This document shows positions 23,180-35,825 of a stretch of 64,000 nucleotides of DNA, piece after piece; the first letter of the stretch is position 1; the number at the start of each line of letters is the position of its first letter. The stretch is taken from the NCBI GenBank assembly GCA_037962975.1, contig CM075673.1, positions 124,577,001 through 124,641,000 of the forward strand. The letters are read 5' to 3'. A model generated the notes under the pieces. It had not been told where the DNA came from and made no database searches. It saw only the letters and a program-made list of their open reading frames with translations. A program made the position numbers and the translations under genes. The stretch is from Clitoria ternatea. Taxonomy: Eukaryota; Streptophyta; Magnoliopsida; Fabales; Fabaceae.

Positions 23180-24330
23180 GGAAAGAACTCTCTTTTTATG
23201 CTGAATTCCGACTCAGAATGATGAACTCCGAGTAGAATGACTCAGAAATGATCAAATCCAAGTGGAATGACTGTGAATGGAGCGTTGCCGAGTGGAATAC
23301 TTCACTGTTGGAGGTGAATCCGAGTGGAAGGTTCCCTGTCAAAGCCATTCCAAGTGATAAATGTCTGACCCTGTTGGAGGTTCAATGCTGAAAAGAAATA
23401 TGTCCCTGTTAGAAGTGAATCCGAGTGGAAGGTTCCCTATCAAAGCCATTCCGAGTGAAAAGTGGCTGACCTTGAAGAAATATGTCCCTGTTAGAGGTGA
23501 ATCTGAGTGGAAGTTGTCCGACTACAACAATTCCAAGTGAAAAAAGGGACTGACCTTGAATAAATACTGCCCAAAGCATTTCCGAGTGAAAGAATGCTGA
23601 CTGAAGCAGGTCTAATTGGGGAACAACTGCTCCTTCTGGGCAAAATTGCCTCCGAGTGGAAAACTCCCGAGTGAGTTGATTCCGAGCAGAAGAAGCCACT
23701 GAATAAACACGTTTAATAAAGAGATCTCCGAGTGGTTTCATTCGGAGAAGCTGGCATTCTCAAGCAGAACAGGTCCTTTCCGAGTAGTTTGTTTTAGAAA
23801 AATGTCTCTTCAAGCAATGAAAGATCCGACCGGGAATGAATCACACTTGGGCAGACTCATAGTTTCACACTAAGCCCGACTGTGATGTCTCCAAGGAAGA
23901 CTACCGAGTAAGTTGGGGCAGAAAGCTGCATTTTCGAGCAAAGCAAGGCTCAAACATGGAAGAACTTATATCAGCCAGATTCCAGAGTCTTTCAATTTCA
24001 AATTTCTGAGTGAAAGGTATATCTGAGTGAGTTGATTGACGACTGAAGGTAATTCTGAGTAGAAATCAACTCGGACTTCCGAGTGAAGGTGTCTGAGTGT
24101 ATCATTTGAATGAGTAAAGGAAGGGTCGTTCTTGATTGAATTATTCCCAAGCAAATCCGAGCAAGGTTTCTCCGAGTGGTTCAATTCCAGAGACATATCC
24201 GAGTGAAACAGTGAAAGAAGACTTTCCAATCCTGAGTGAGCCACTTTTCAGTCAGTTCCGAGCCACTTTTTAATCAGTACTGAGTGAATCACTTTTCAAT
24301 CGGTTCCGAGTCACTCTTTAGTCGGTTCCG
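23180..24330 (+). repeat. CCGAGTG motif array in the Athila LTR
   Basis: More than ten exact CCGAGTG copies and many one-base variants (CCAAGTG, CTGAGTG, CCGAGCA, CCGAGTA), spaced irregularly by about 20-70 bp. The same array is in the 3' LTR at about 32965-34140. Confidence 0.88.
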
Positions 24331-24810
24331 ATTGAATGTTTCAATCAGAGGCTTTTTTTAGTCAGTTTTCAGTCACTCTTCACTCGTTCCTTCCTCACAA
24401 CCACAACACCGACTCTCCTTACAGCAACTCAACACCGTCCCGATCCAACCAATACCGACCAGCTAAGCAAACACCGAGCAAGCTTTCACTAGGTCTTTTA
24501 TGTATGAACAACACCTTTTCCACTCGGATTGTTTCCCCCTATTGGTAAGATCCGACCGATCCACTAAATCCGAGTCAGAAGGAGAAAACCGACTCTATAT
24601 TTCCACCGATTGCCCTTGCTGACTTGGATTTCCACTATCCAAGTGGATCCTTGACTTATGGGAGGCGGCTGACAACATCTAGGCTGTCTCTCCACCGTTC
24701 CCTATAGCTGTCACCATCCAGGCTGTCTCCAAGTTGTGATTGTGGGGCGGCTGACACAAAAAATTAATAAAAAAGGCCCACTTACCACCGATTGTTAACA
24801 TCCAAGACCT

Positions 24811-24820
24811 CTATAAATAG
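24811..24820 (+). promoter_or_regulatory. TATA box of the Athila 5' LTR
   Basis: CTATAAATAGAGGGG is a canonical plant TATA box; the 3' LTR copy is at 34645-34654. Transcription probably starts about 30 bp downstream. Confidence 0.75.
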
Positions 24821-24889
24821 AGGGGCAGTCTGAAGGAGAAAGGCATCATAGAACACGGACAACAACACTTAGATCAAGTCCTCTCTCAT

Positions 24890-25075
24890 TTTCACTTTAA
24901 TTCCGTTCTTTTTTCTCTCGTTTCTTTTCTGTTCCTCTTTTCTTTCTTTTCTTCATTCCCTTCCCCGTTCCTTTTCTTTTCTTTTGCATTCGTTTTCTTT
25001 CTCTTTTCTTTTCTTTTTTTTTCGTTTTCTGTCCCATTTCTCTTTTATTTTCTTTTATTTTCTTTTATTTTAAGA
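24890..25075 (+). repeat. Pyrimidine tract (TTTTC-rich)
   Basis: About 185 bp almost purely of T and C, with runs of TTTTCTTTTC, just downstream of the expected LTR transcription start. The 3' LTR version (about 34735-34915) differs in the number of TTTCT units. Confidence 0.85.
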
Positions 25076-25982
25076 GTTGTGAATTGTAAAAGTGAGTATT
25101 CAAATTTGTAATTGGTGGAGGAATATTGCAACAAGGAAATACAGTGGTAAATTATTCTGAGCTTTTGGAGAAACCCGTAAGTCTTTATTTTTACCATGAT
25201 TTGTATGTTTTATTTTTCCATTATTTATATGAATTTGAATTATTTCATGAGTAACTAAATTAATTATCTTGGGATAAAGGGGGTGTGATAATATTTTATA
25301 TTAATGTTATTTTGACTTTAAATTAAATAAATTTCTGTTTTCCATTTAGTTTAAAAAATGCTCAATGCTCTTAGTAATTCCTAACAAGAACCTAAGTGAT
25401 AAAACTGTATACTTGCGGGTATATTAGTAAGTTTAAGTAATTAATAGAATCGAGAGATTTATTGTTACTGGAAAGTTTTTAAACTAAGCCTAAGTTTTTG
25501 AAATACTTTTTGTGACCTCGGTAAAACCGTGAAAGTAATCAAAATCTTTTAGGGAATTTTAAAAAGGGATTTTCACAAAACGATAATGGGCCTTTTCTAA
25601 GGATTAAGCAGCGCTTTCCATAGGTTAGGTACATTAATAGGATTCCGAGAGGAACATATTAATTAGCTTAAGGAAAATTCGCCTTGGAAAACTTAATTTG
25701 ATTCTTATTTATGAAAAGTTAAAATTCATTAACATAAAATAAAGTCTTGATCCCCCAAAATCCCAAGATATTCTCAACTCTGATTTTTAAGTGTCTAGAA
25801 AATTTTGTTTACTTATTCATATTCTGAGCAACTTAATTTTGTGCTTTATTTTACAAAAACCTTAAAAATCAATTGTGTGGATAATTAAATTTCAATATGC
25901 TGGTACTTTGAACACAGTCCCTGTGGAGAACGATAACCTTTTATATTACGCGACATAACCCGTGCGCTTGTGGGCCCTGTCA

Positions 25983-26010
25983 AGTTTTTGGCGTCGTTGC
26001 CGGGGACTGT
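25983..26010 (+). promoter_or_regulatory. Athila primer-binding site
   Basis: AGTTTTTGGCGTCGTTGCCG follows the LTR end directly. Athila elements normally have TGGCGCCGTTGCCGGGGA here, so this copy differs by one base (T for C). Confidence 0.8.
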
Positions 26011-26179
26011 TGTCCCTCAAATATCGGCAATATTGAAATTCGATTAGATCATACTTGTTAATATTTTTATTTTTATTTTTATTTTGTTTTGTAATCTTGT
26101 ATTTTGTTCTTTATTTTGTGAATCTGTTGTTGTTTTATTTTTGTGATTATTTGTTTTATTTGTCATTTATTTTCTTTTT

Positions 26180-27509
26180 ATACGACGAAGCCGTAGTGTC
26201 GATCTAAACTTAGGATTTGACCCTGAGATAGAACGTACCCTTAGAGCTTTAAGAAAACAACAAAAACAACAAAAACAACAAAAAGAAAAACAAATGGCAG
26301 ACCAACATAGACCCTTAAGAGATTTTGCCGCTCCAAGTACAAATGGAAGAGGATCTAGCATCCTTAGACCCACAGTGGAGGCTAACAATTTTGAATTGAA
26401 GCCTTCATTACTCTCATTGGTTCAACAGAACCAATTCAGAGGATTACCCTCTAAAGATCCAAATCTTCACCTTCAAATCTTTCTTGAATACTGTGACACC
26501 TTGAAGATGAACGGAGCCACCAATGATGCCATTCGCTTGAGACTGTTCCCTTTCTCCTTAAGAGATAAAGCGAGGCGTGGTTGTATTGTCTTCCTGAAGG
26601 ATCCATCACGACTTGGGAACAATTGTCCAGTGCTTTTATCAATAAATGGTACCCAAGGAACAAGACCGATGTACTGAGAAAACAAATCATAAATTTATCA
26701 CAAAAGATGATGAATCCTTGTATGAAGCCTGGGAAAGATACAGGGAGATGCTAAGAGAATGTCCTCACCATAGGATAGAAAGGTGGTTGACAATCCATAT
26801 TTTCTATAATAGACTGACTTCCACACAAAAGATCTCTTTAGATGCTGCAGCTGGAGGAGCCTTCATGAGTAAAAATGTTGATGAAGCTGAGAACCTGATT
26901 GAGGAAATAGCTCAAAACACTCACCAGTGGAACTCTGAGAGAGGATTACCTGCTAAAACACCAGGTAAGTACTCTGTTGATACTCTTTCCCTACTTTCTG
27001 CCAAAGTTGAAGCATTAACATTAAAACTTGATAAAATAGGGTCAACAGGTGCTACTAATATTGTTTGTGAAGTTTGTGGTGTTTCAGGACATGGAGCTAC
27101 AAACTGCCATTTAATAATGACCCCTAATCAAGAACAAGAAATGCATCAGGTGGATGTTATTGGAAACTATGGTGGAAATTATCAAGGTAACTACAGACCT
27201 CCACAAGGTCCACCTGGCTTCCAAAATAAGCCACCTCAATTCCAAGGTAATAAAAGTAACTACAAACCTCAACAAGGAACCTATATTCCACAAAAATCAA
27301 AGCTAGAATCCTTGATGGAGACATTTATAGCTACTCAACTTAAACAAAATGATGAATTTTCTGATGCAATAAAAAACTTGGCTTCAAAAGTGGACTCTCT
27401 TGCCACCCATAACAAAATACTAAAAAATCAAATTGCCCAACAAGCCTCCTACTCTCAAAGAGCACCAGGAACATTTCCTGGAAAACCAGAGGCTGGACCA
27501 TCTAACTAA
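26180..27509 (+). pseudogene. Athila gag
   Basis: Athila capsid-type protein: the segments ANNFELKPSLLSLVQQNQF, DAIRLRLFPFSLRDKA and ESLYEAWERYREML are characteristic. The frame can be followed upstream of the ATG at 26294 to an RRSRSVDLN leader, where the likely original start reads ATA at 26180-26182. Frameshifts lie near 26580 and 26700. A CCxC-like knuckle (CEVCGVSGHGATNC) is at about 27070-27110, followed by a Q/P/G/Y-rich tail. Ends at a TAA at 27507-27509 and is directly followed by the protease section in the same frame. Confidence 0.85.
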
Positions 27510-27512
27510 ACC

Positions 27513-28320
27513 ATGGCTGTCACTCTTAGGAGTGGTACTCAATATGATGGACCAGTTGACAAGACTGCAAAGAAGGAAAAGAAAGTGGATGAATCTTCAT
27601 CTCATCCAGTGATTGAAGAAGAGAAACCACAAGAGAAGAAGAAGGAGGTTAAGCCATATCAACCTCCCATTCCATTTCCTCAGCGCTTAACTAAAGCAAA
27701 GTTGGATAAACAATTTGGTAAGTTTCTTGATGTTTTAAAGAAATTGTATATTAATATTCCCTTCACAGATGCTTTGCAGCAAATGCCCACATATGCAAAG
27801 TTCCTGAAGGACATTTTGTCCAACAAAAGAAGACTAGAGGAAGATGGTACAGTTGCACTTACTGAAGAGTGTAGTGCTCTAATTCAAAAGAAACTTCCAC
27901 CCAAGCTCCAAGATCCAGGTAGTTTCTCTATTCCTTGCATGATTGGTGACATGAACATAGATAAAGCATTGTGTGATTTAGGAGCGAGTGTGAGTTTAAT
28001 GCCATTATCTGTTGCTGAAAAGTTAGGATTGGGTGAACTGAAACCTACTAGGATGTCTTTGCAATTGGCTGATAGATCTGTAAAATATCCTGTAGGAATT
28101 TTAGAGGATGTTCCTATTAAGATAGGAAAATTTTTTATACCTGCTGACTTTGTTGTGCTTGAAATGGACAAAGATTCTTTGATTCCTATTATTTTAGGCA
28201 ACCATTTTTAGCAACTGCAGGTGCTGTGATCGATGTCAAGAATGGTAAGTTGTCTCTAACTGTTGGAGATCAAAAGGTTGATTTTAACTTGAAAAATGTT
28301 TTAGAAAAACCTTTTGCTGT
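27513..28320 (+). pseudogene. Athila linker and aspartic protease
   Basis: Opens with MAVTLRSGTQY, the usual Athila post-gag motif, then a lysine/glutamate-rich linker and the PPIPFPQRL block. The protease active site is CDLGASVSLMPLS near 27970-28010. The frame breaks near 28195, within the ILG-PFLAT motif; the following sequence (AGAVIDVKNGKLSL) continues in another frame to about 28320. Confidence 0.88.
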
Positions 28321-28323
28321 AGT

Positions 28324-29332
28324 GTGGATTTTGTTGAACAAGTGGTAAAGGAAGCAACCCTTCCTAATGACCCACTTGAAACTGTTTTCATGATTGAGCT
28401 GACAGAAACATCTGATTGCTCTGAGGCCCCACTAAAACATGATACTGAGGTCATGTGTGACAAAGTGGTAAGCCCCAATGTGGAATTAAAACCTTTACCA
28501 GCTTCGTTAAGGTATGAGTTTCTTGGTCCTAATTCCACATATCCTGTGATTGTTAATGCTGAATTGAATCCATGTGAAACTGAAAAACTTTTGAAACAAC
28601 TTAGGTTGTATAAAAAGGTAATAGGTTATACAATGGATGATATCAAAGGGATTAGTCCTTCACTATGTATGCACAGGATTACTGTAGAAGATGAAAGTAG
28701 GCCCACAGTAGAACCACTTAGGAGATTAAATCCAAAAATGCAAGAAATGGTTAAAAAGGAAGTTTTGAAATTGCTTGATGCTGGAGTCATATATCCTATT
28801 GATAGTAGTAAATGGGTAAGTCTTGTTCATGTGGTACCTAAAAAGGGGGAATAACTGTGATTGAAAATGATAAACATAACTTGATTCCTACTAGGATTGT
28901 CTCTGGTTGGCGTATGTGCATTGATTATAGGAAGTTAAATAGCACCACGAAAAAAGATCATTTTCCCCTCCCTTTTATTGATCAGATGCTTGAAAGACTT
29001 GCGAAACACTCTTATTTCTGTTATTTGGATGGGTATTCAGGTTTTCATCAAATTCCCATTCATCCATCTGATCAAGAAAAGACTACCTTCACTTGCCCTA
29101 ATGGGACTTATGCTTACAGACGTATGCCTTTTGGTTTGTGTAATGCACCTGCGACTTTTCAAAGGTGTATGGAAGTAATTTTTTTGACCTTATTGAAAAT
29201 GTGATGGAAGTCTTTATGGATGATTTTTCAGTGCATGGTTTGGATTTTGATAATTGTTTAACAAATTTGTGCCAAGTCTTGCAGCGTTGTGAAGAGACTA
29301 ATTTGGTCTTAAACTGAGAAAAATGCCATTTT
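28324..29332 (+). pseudogene. Athila reverse transcriptase, N-terminal and central part
   Basis: Contains YTMDDIKGISPSLCMHRI, the GWRMCIDYRKLN motif, DGYSGFHQIPIHP, MPFGLCNAPATFQRCM and the catalytic VFMDDFS (near 29215). Frames change near 28852 and 29185. A TGA near 29316-29318 stands where the tryptophan of NLVLNWEKCHF is normal. Confidence 0.88.
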
Positions 29333-31384
29333 ATGGTAAGAGAAGGCATAGTTCTTGGACACCTGGTGTCTGAGAGAGGTATAGAAGTTGATAAGGCTAA
29401 AGTGGAAGTGATTGAAAAATTGCCTCCACCCACAAATGTGAAAGGTATTCGGAGTTTTCTTGGACATGCAGGGTTTTACCGTAGGTTCATTAAAGATTTC
29501 TCCAAGATCACAAAGCCTCTTACAACTCTTCTGGGTAAGGATGTGCCTTTCAATTTTGATTCATCTTGTATGGAAGCTTTTTACAGGATTAAGCAAGCTC
29601 TAATCTCTGCCCCCATCGTGCAACCCCCTGATTGGAAACTCCCGTTTGAGTTAATGTGCGATGCGAGTGATTACGCAGTGGGGGCTGTGTTGGGGCAACG
29701 AAAGGATAAAAAGCTCCATGTAATTCATTATGCCAGCCGGACACTAGATGATGCTCAGGTTAATTATGTCACAACTGAAAAAGAACTGTTAGCCATTGTC
29801 TTTGCTTTTGATAAATTTAGATCTTACTTGGTAGGTTCATATGTTACTGTTTACACTGACCACTCTGCCATTAAGTATCTATTGAATAAAAAGGAAGTAA
29901 AGCCTACATTAATTAGGTGGATTCTAATATTGCAAGAATTTGACTTGGAAATTAAGGATAAGAAGGGTACCGAGAACTTAGTCGCTGACCACCTATCTAG
30001 GTTGACATCTGAAAAAGAAGAAATAGATAATATTCCTATCAATGAATCTTTTCCGGATGAACAACTCTTGAGTCTTAGTATCCAACGTGTTCCTTGGTAT
30101 GCTGATTTTGTAAATTTTCTTGCATGTGGTATTTTACCTCCTGATCATAGCTTTCAGCAAAGGAAAAAGTTTTTTGCAGATGTTAAACACTACTATTGGG
30201 ATGAACCACTCCTATTCAAGCAATGTGCAGATGGTTTGATTCGAAGGTGTGTTTCACAAGATGAGGTTCATGCTATCTTGGATCATTGTCATTCTCTTTC
30301 CTGTGGAGGGCACATGAGCACCTCTAAGACAGCTGCTAAAATATTGCAAGCTGGGTTCTATTGGCCAAATATTTTTAAGGATGTACGTAAGTATGTTCTA
30401 ACTTGTGATGCTTGCCAAAGAACAGGTAACATTGGTAAGAGACATGAAATGCCATTGAATACCATTTTAGAAGTTGAATTGTTTGATGTATGGGGTGTTG
30501 ATTTTATGGGACCTTTTCCTTCCTCTTTTGGAAATCAGTTCATATTAGTGGTAGTTGACTATGTGTCAAAATGGGTGGAAGCCATTGCTTCACCCCATTC
30601 TGATGCTAAGACTGTTATTAAACTTTTCAAGAAAATAATATTTCCAAGGTTTGGGGTCCCAAAATGTGTTATAAGTGATGGAGGGTCTCATTTTATTGAG
30701 AAAACTTTTCAGACCCTTCTAAAGAAATATGGAGTTAGGCATAAGGTTGCTACACCTTATCACCCACAAACTAGTGGACAAGTTGAGGTATCCAATCGGG
30801 AAATTTAAAATATTCTTCAAAAAGTGGTGAATACATCACGTAAGGATTGGTCTATTAAGTTAGATGATTCCTTATGGGCGTATCGAACCGCATACAAAAC
30901 TCCCATTGGAACCACACCTTTTAAGCTAGTATATGGGAAGCCCTGTCATTTACCTGTTGAGCTAGAATATAAATCTTTTTGGGCTGTTAAAACTCTTAAC
31001 TTTGATCATAAGGCTGCAAGTGAACATAGATTGTTGGAATTAAATGAGCTTGAAGAACTCTGTTTAGATGCATACGAAAATGCCAGAATTTATAAAGAAA
31101 AAACCAAACAATGGCATGATCGTCACATCCAACAGAGAACATTTAATCCAGGTGATATGGTTTTACTTTTTAATTCCAGACTGAAGCTTTTTCCAGGTAA
31201 ACTGAGATCTCGATGGTCGGGACCATTCAAGGTGACAAAAGTCTTTCCCTTTGGAGCTGTCGAAATATAGAGCGAGAAATCTGGTACATTTAGGGTAAAT
31301 GGACAGAGAGTAAAGCACTACTTCACAGGTCAACCAATACAACAAGCAAGTGACTTGGACTTGTTTGATGCTCCTAATGAGTAA
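29333..31384 (+). pseudogene. Athila RT end, RNase H and integrase
   Basis: A long open frame of 491 codons (29333-30808) with GHAGFYRRFIKDFSK, RNase H motifs MCDASDYAVGAVLGQ and YTDHSAIKYLL, the integrase zinc domain (HCHSLSCGGH...CDACQ) and catalytic residues in DFMGPFP, ISDGGSHF and HPQTSGQVEVSNREI. A TAA at 30806-30808 interrupts it. The same frame then covers the C-terminal part (LWAYRTAYKTPIGTTPF, GDMVLLFNSRL, SRWSGPFKV), a TAG at 31268-31270, and ends at the TAA at 31382-31384. Confidence 0.92.
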
Positions 31385-32724
31385 ATCCAAATGGTGAGAA
31401 GTTTGGCTGAAGACTTAAAACTTAGCACTGATAGGGAGGTAACCCTATAAAAAGTTGTTGTTTCATTTTAAGTTTAAAATTAAAAAAAAAACAACTATGT
31501 CAGATGCTAGTTTGGGGTTACTACAGGTAAGTTTTCTTATCCTTTTATCATCCATTTTAACATTGAGGACAATGTCAAATTCTGGTTTGGGGTGTAGATA
31601 AGAAAACTTAACTATTTTGTTTACGTTGTGTGATTGTTATATTTTTCATGCATGTGTGTTTTCCTTATTTTGTTTGTAATCTTGTAATTCACCATAATTG
31701 AATGATAAATTTACCTTGAAAATAAGGCTAAAGTATCTAAGGACCCCAAAATTTTGAGTAAAATTTTCAAAATTTGATGGTTTAAATGCCAAATAAATGC
31801 TTAAATGAACTTTATGTGATTAAAATTTTCTTTAAAAAGACTTTCCATGGTTAGATTTGAGCCAAAATGGGTTTTTTATCAAACAAATTTTCAAAACCCA
31901 TATCTTCTTGATTGAGTGAATCTCATAGTCATTAATATTCTAGAACTTGTTTTTCAACCGATTCAAAATGGTTTTTGATTATATGTCTTAGGATGATAAA
32001 GGCACAATTAGGTCTTATTCTTAAGCCTCAGAAATTTTGCATAATTTGACCCCTAGTTGCCCCTTTTGAACCTTAAAGTGAAAATTTTTCTTTGAAACCT
32101 TTCATTGACTGATATTCTCTTAATGGTGAAAAAGTTGGAAATTTAGTGGAGCAAAGAAAGAAAAAAGGACTTAAGAAAAATATGTATAGGATGCAAAGAA
32201 AAGCAAGAAAAAGAAAAAGAAAAAGAAAATCAAAATGATGATATTGAATGAATTCCAAAAAAGTCCATAAAAGTTTAAAAATTTGCTCTGTTAAATTTAT
32301 GATGGTAATTTGAATCATTCATGACTATTAAAGCCCTTTTGTATTCCATTTTTCTTGTGATTCCTACCTTGACAATACAACCCAAGGCCACGTTACAACC
32401 TTTGAAAGACCTTTAGACTTTGACATATTTTCTATCTAAACTGTGGAGTTTCTGGTTTATTAACAAGCTTATGGTAATATTTTTTGACTATGATGATCTG
32501 AGTGATACACAAACCTTGAAACACTTAGTGAAAATTGTGAGAAGAGTATCTAAAGTCTTGACATTGAAAATTGATTCACATAAGAGAAAAATAAAATTGG
32601 CATTTGAATAAATCTTTTTCTCTATTTTGGATCCCTTAGTTTGCTGAGCTTAGTGTTTTTTGTATCTTATCATATGAATATGGTAATTTCTTGAGGACAA
32701 GAAATGTTTTGGTTCGGGGAATTT
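31385..32724 (+). other. Athila 3' non-coding region and polypurine tract; no env
   Basis: Contains the block ATTGAGGACAATGTCAAA near 31562 followed by TTTGGGGTG, the conserved Athila 3' region. No envelope-like frame of meaningful length remains between pol and the LTR. A G-rich tract (GGTTCGGGGAATTT) directly precedes the 3' LTR and probably primes plus-strand synthesis. Confidence 0.75.
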
Positions 32725-35700
32725 TGATAAGTGCTTTATAACACATTAAATTAGATCTAGTTTGATTAGGATTTTAATCATTATGCACTGTATTTCCTTT
32801 ATTTATTGTGATTTTTACTTTCTTTCCACTATATTCTACTTGGGTATGTTATTTTACAGAAATTAAGGTAATAAAGGGTCAATAACAAGAGAAAAACGAC
32901 CATAAAATGATAAAGAAACAAGAAGAACAAGCCCAAAGTGGAAAGAACTCTCTTTTTATACTGAATTCCGACTCAGAATGATGAACTCCGAGTAGAATGA
33001 CTCAGAAATGATCAAATCCGAGTGGAATGACTCAGAATGGAGCGTTGCCGAGTGGAATACTTCACTGTTGGAGGTGAATCCAAGTGGAAGGTTCCCTGTC
33101 AAAGCCATTCCGAGTGATAAATGCCTTACCCTGTTGGAGGTTCAATGCTGAAAAGAAATATGTCCCTGTTAGAAGTGAATCCGAGTGGAAGGTTCCCTAT
33201 CAAAGCCATTCCGAGTGAAAAATGGCTGACCTTGAAGAAATATATCCCTGTTAGAGGTGAATCCGAGTGGAAGTTATCCGACTGCAACCATTCCGAGTGA
33301 AAAAAGGGACTGACCTTGAATAAATACTGCCCAAAGCATTTCCGAGTGAAAGAATGCTGACTAAAGCAGGTCTGATTGGGGAACAACTGCTCCTTCTGGG
33401 CAAAATTGCCTCCGAGTGGAAAACTCCCGAGTGAGTTGATTCTGAGCAGAAGAAGCCACTAAATGAACACGTTTAATAAAGAGATCTCCGAGTGGTTTCA
33501 TTCGGAAAAGATGGCATTTTGAGCAAAGAAAAGGAATCTCTGAGTGGTGTCATTCAGAGAAGCTGGCATTCTCAAGCAGAACAGGTCCTTTCCGAGTAGT
33601 TTGTTTCGAAAAAATGTCTCTTCAAGCAATGAAAGATCCGACCGGGAATGAATCACACTCGGGCAGACTCAAAGTTTCACACTAAGCCTGAGTGTGATGT
33701 CTCCAAGGAAGACTACCGAGTGAGTTGGGGCAGAAAGCTACATTTCCGAGCAAAGCAAGGCTCAGACATGGAAGAACTTCTATCAGCCAGATTCCAGAGT
33801 CTTTCAATTTCAAATTTCTGAGTGAAAGGTATATCCGAGTGAGTTGATTGACGACTGAAGGTAATTCTGAGTAGAAATCAACTCGGACTTCCGAGTGAAG
33901 GTGTCTGAGTGTATCATTTGAATGAGTAAAGGAAGGGTCGTTCTTGATTGAATTATTCCCAAGCAAATCCGAACAAGGTTTCTCCGAGTGGTTCAATTCC
34001 AGAGACATATCCGAGTGAAATAGTGAAAGAAGACTTTCCAATCCTGAGTGAGCCACTTTTTAGTCAGTTCCGAGCCACTTTTTAATCATTACCGAGTGAA
34101 TCACTTTTCAATCGATTCCGAGTCACTCTTCAGTCGGTTCGGATTGAATGTTTCAATCAGAGGCTTTTTTTTAGTCACTCGTCAGTCATTTTTCAGTCAG
34201 TTTTCAGTCACTCTTCACTCGTTCCTTCCTCACAACCACAACACCGACTCTCTTTACAGCAACTCAACACCGTCCCGTTCCAACCAATACCGACCAGCTA
34301 AGCAAACACCGAGCAAGCTTTCACTAGGTCTTTTGTGTATGAACAACACCTTTTCCACTCGGATTGTTTCCCCCTATTGGTAAGATCCGACCGATCCACT
34401 AAATCTGAGTCAGAAGGAGAAAACCGACTCCATATTTCCACCGATTGCCCTTGCTGACTTGGATTTCCACTATCCAAGTGGATCCTTGACTTATGGGGGG
34501 AGGCTGACAACATCTAGACTGTCTCTCCACCGTTCCCTATAGCTGTCACCATCCAGGTTGTCTCCAAGTTGTGATTGTGGGGCGGCTGACACAAAAAATT
34601 AATAAAAAAGGCCCACTTGCCACCGATTGTTAACATCCAAGACCTCTATAAATAGAGGGGCGGTCTGAAGGAGAAAGGCATCATAGAACACGAACAGCAA
34701 CACTTAGATCAAGTCCTCTCTCATTTTCACTTTAATTCCTTTCTTTTTTCTCTCGTTTCTTTTCCGTTCCTCTTTTCTTTCTTTTCTTTCTTTTCTTCAT
34801 TCCCTTCCCCGTTCCTTTTCTTTTCTTTTGCATTCGTTTTCTTTCTCTTTTCTTTTCTTTTTTTTCGTTTTCTGTCCCATTTCTCTTTTATTTTCTTTTT
34901 CTTTCTTTTATTTTAATAGTTGTGAATTGTAAAAGTGAGTATTCAAATTTGTAATTGGTGGAGGAATATTGCAACAAGGAAATACAGTGGTAAATTATTC
35001 TGAGCTTTTGGAGAAACCCGTAAGTCTTTATTTTTACCATGATTTGTATGTTTTATTTTTCCATTATTTATATGAATTTGAATTATTTCATGAGTAACTA
35101 AATTAATTATCTTGGGATAAAGGGGGTGTGATAATATTTTATATTAATGTTATTTTGACTTTAAATTAAATAAATTTCTATTTTCCATTTAGTTTAAAAA
35201 ATGCTCAATGCTCTTAGTAATTCCTAACAAGAACCTAAGTGATAAAACTGTATACTTGCGGGTATATTAGTAAGTTTAAGTAATTAATAGAATCGAGAGA
35301 TTTATTGTTACTGGAAAGTTTTTGAACTAAGCCTAAGTTTTTGAAATACGTTTTGTGACCTCGGTAAAACCATGAAAGTAATCAAAATCTTTTGGGGAAT
35401 TTTAAAAAGGGATTTTCACAAAACGATAATGGGCCTTTTCTAAGGATTAAGCAGCGCTTTCCATAGGTTAGGTACATTAATAGGATTCCGAGAGGAACAT
35501 ATTAATTAGCTTAAGGAAAATTTGCCTTGGAAAACTTAATTTGATTCTTATTTATGAAAAGTTAAAATTCATTAACATAAAATAAAGTCTTGATCCCCCA
35601 AAATCCCAAGATATTCTCAACTCTGATTTTTAAGTGTCTAGAAAATTTTGTTTACTTATTCATATTCTGAGCAACTTAATTTTGTGCTTTATTTTACAAA

Positions 35701-35825
35701 AACCTTAAAAATCAATTGTGTGGATAATTAAATTTCAATATGCTGGTACTTTGAACACAGTCCCTGTGGAGAACGATAATCTTTTATATTACGTGACATA
35801 ACCCGTGCGCTTGCGGGCCCTGTCA
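32725..35825 (+). repeat. Athila 3' LTR (3101 bp)
   Basis: Second copy of 22965-25982, ending GCCCTGTCA immediately before the target duplication AATAA. Confidence 0.95.

Larger units (their letters stand above)
22965..25982 (+). repeat. Athila 5' LTR (3018 bp)
   Basis: Nearly identical to 32725-35825. It is 83 bp shorter, mainly because it lacks a roughly 50-bp segment found at about 33508-33557 in the 3' copy. Contains a CCGAGTG array (23180-24330), a TATA box and a long pyrimidine tract. Confidence 0.95.
22965..35825 (+). mobile_element. Athila-type Ty3/gypsy retrotransposon, nested in the Tekay integrase gene
   Basis: 12,861 bp with LTRs TGATAAGTGC...GCCCTGTCA and target duplication AATAA (22960-22964 and 35826-35830). 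The leader TTTTTGGCGTCGTTGCCGGGGAC is typical of Athila, as are the gag-pol proteins and the conserved TTGAGGACAATGT block downstream of pol. All genes have frameshifts or stops, and no env-like gene is seen. Removing it rejoins the Tekay integrase frame, which confirms the boundaries. Confidence 0.95.

Noticed and set aside
31385..32724. Possible env-like gene of the Athila element
   Set aside because: The longest frames are about 80 codons without signal peptide or membrane anchor pattern; the region matches the non-coding 3' part of Athila.
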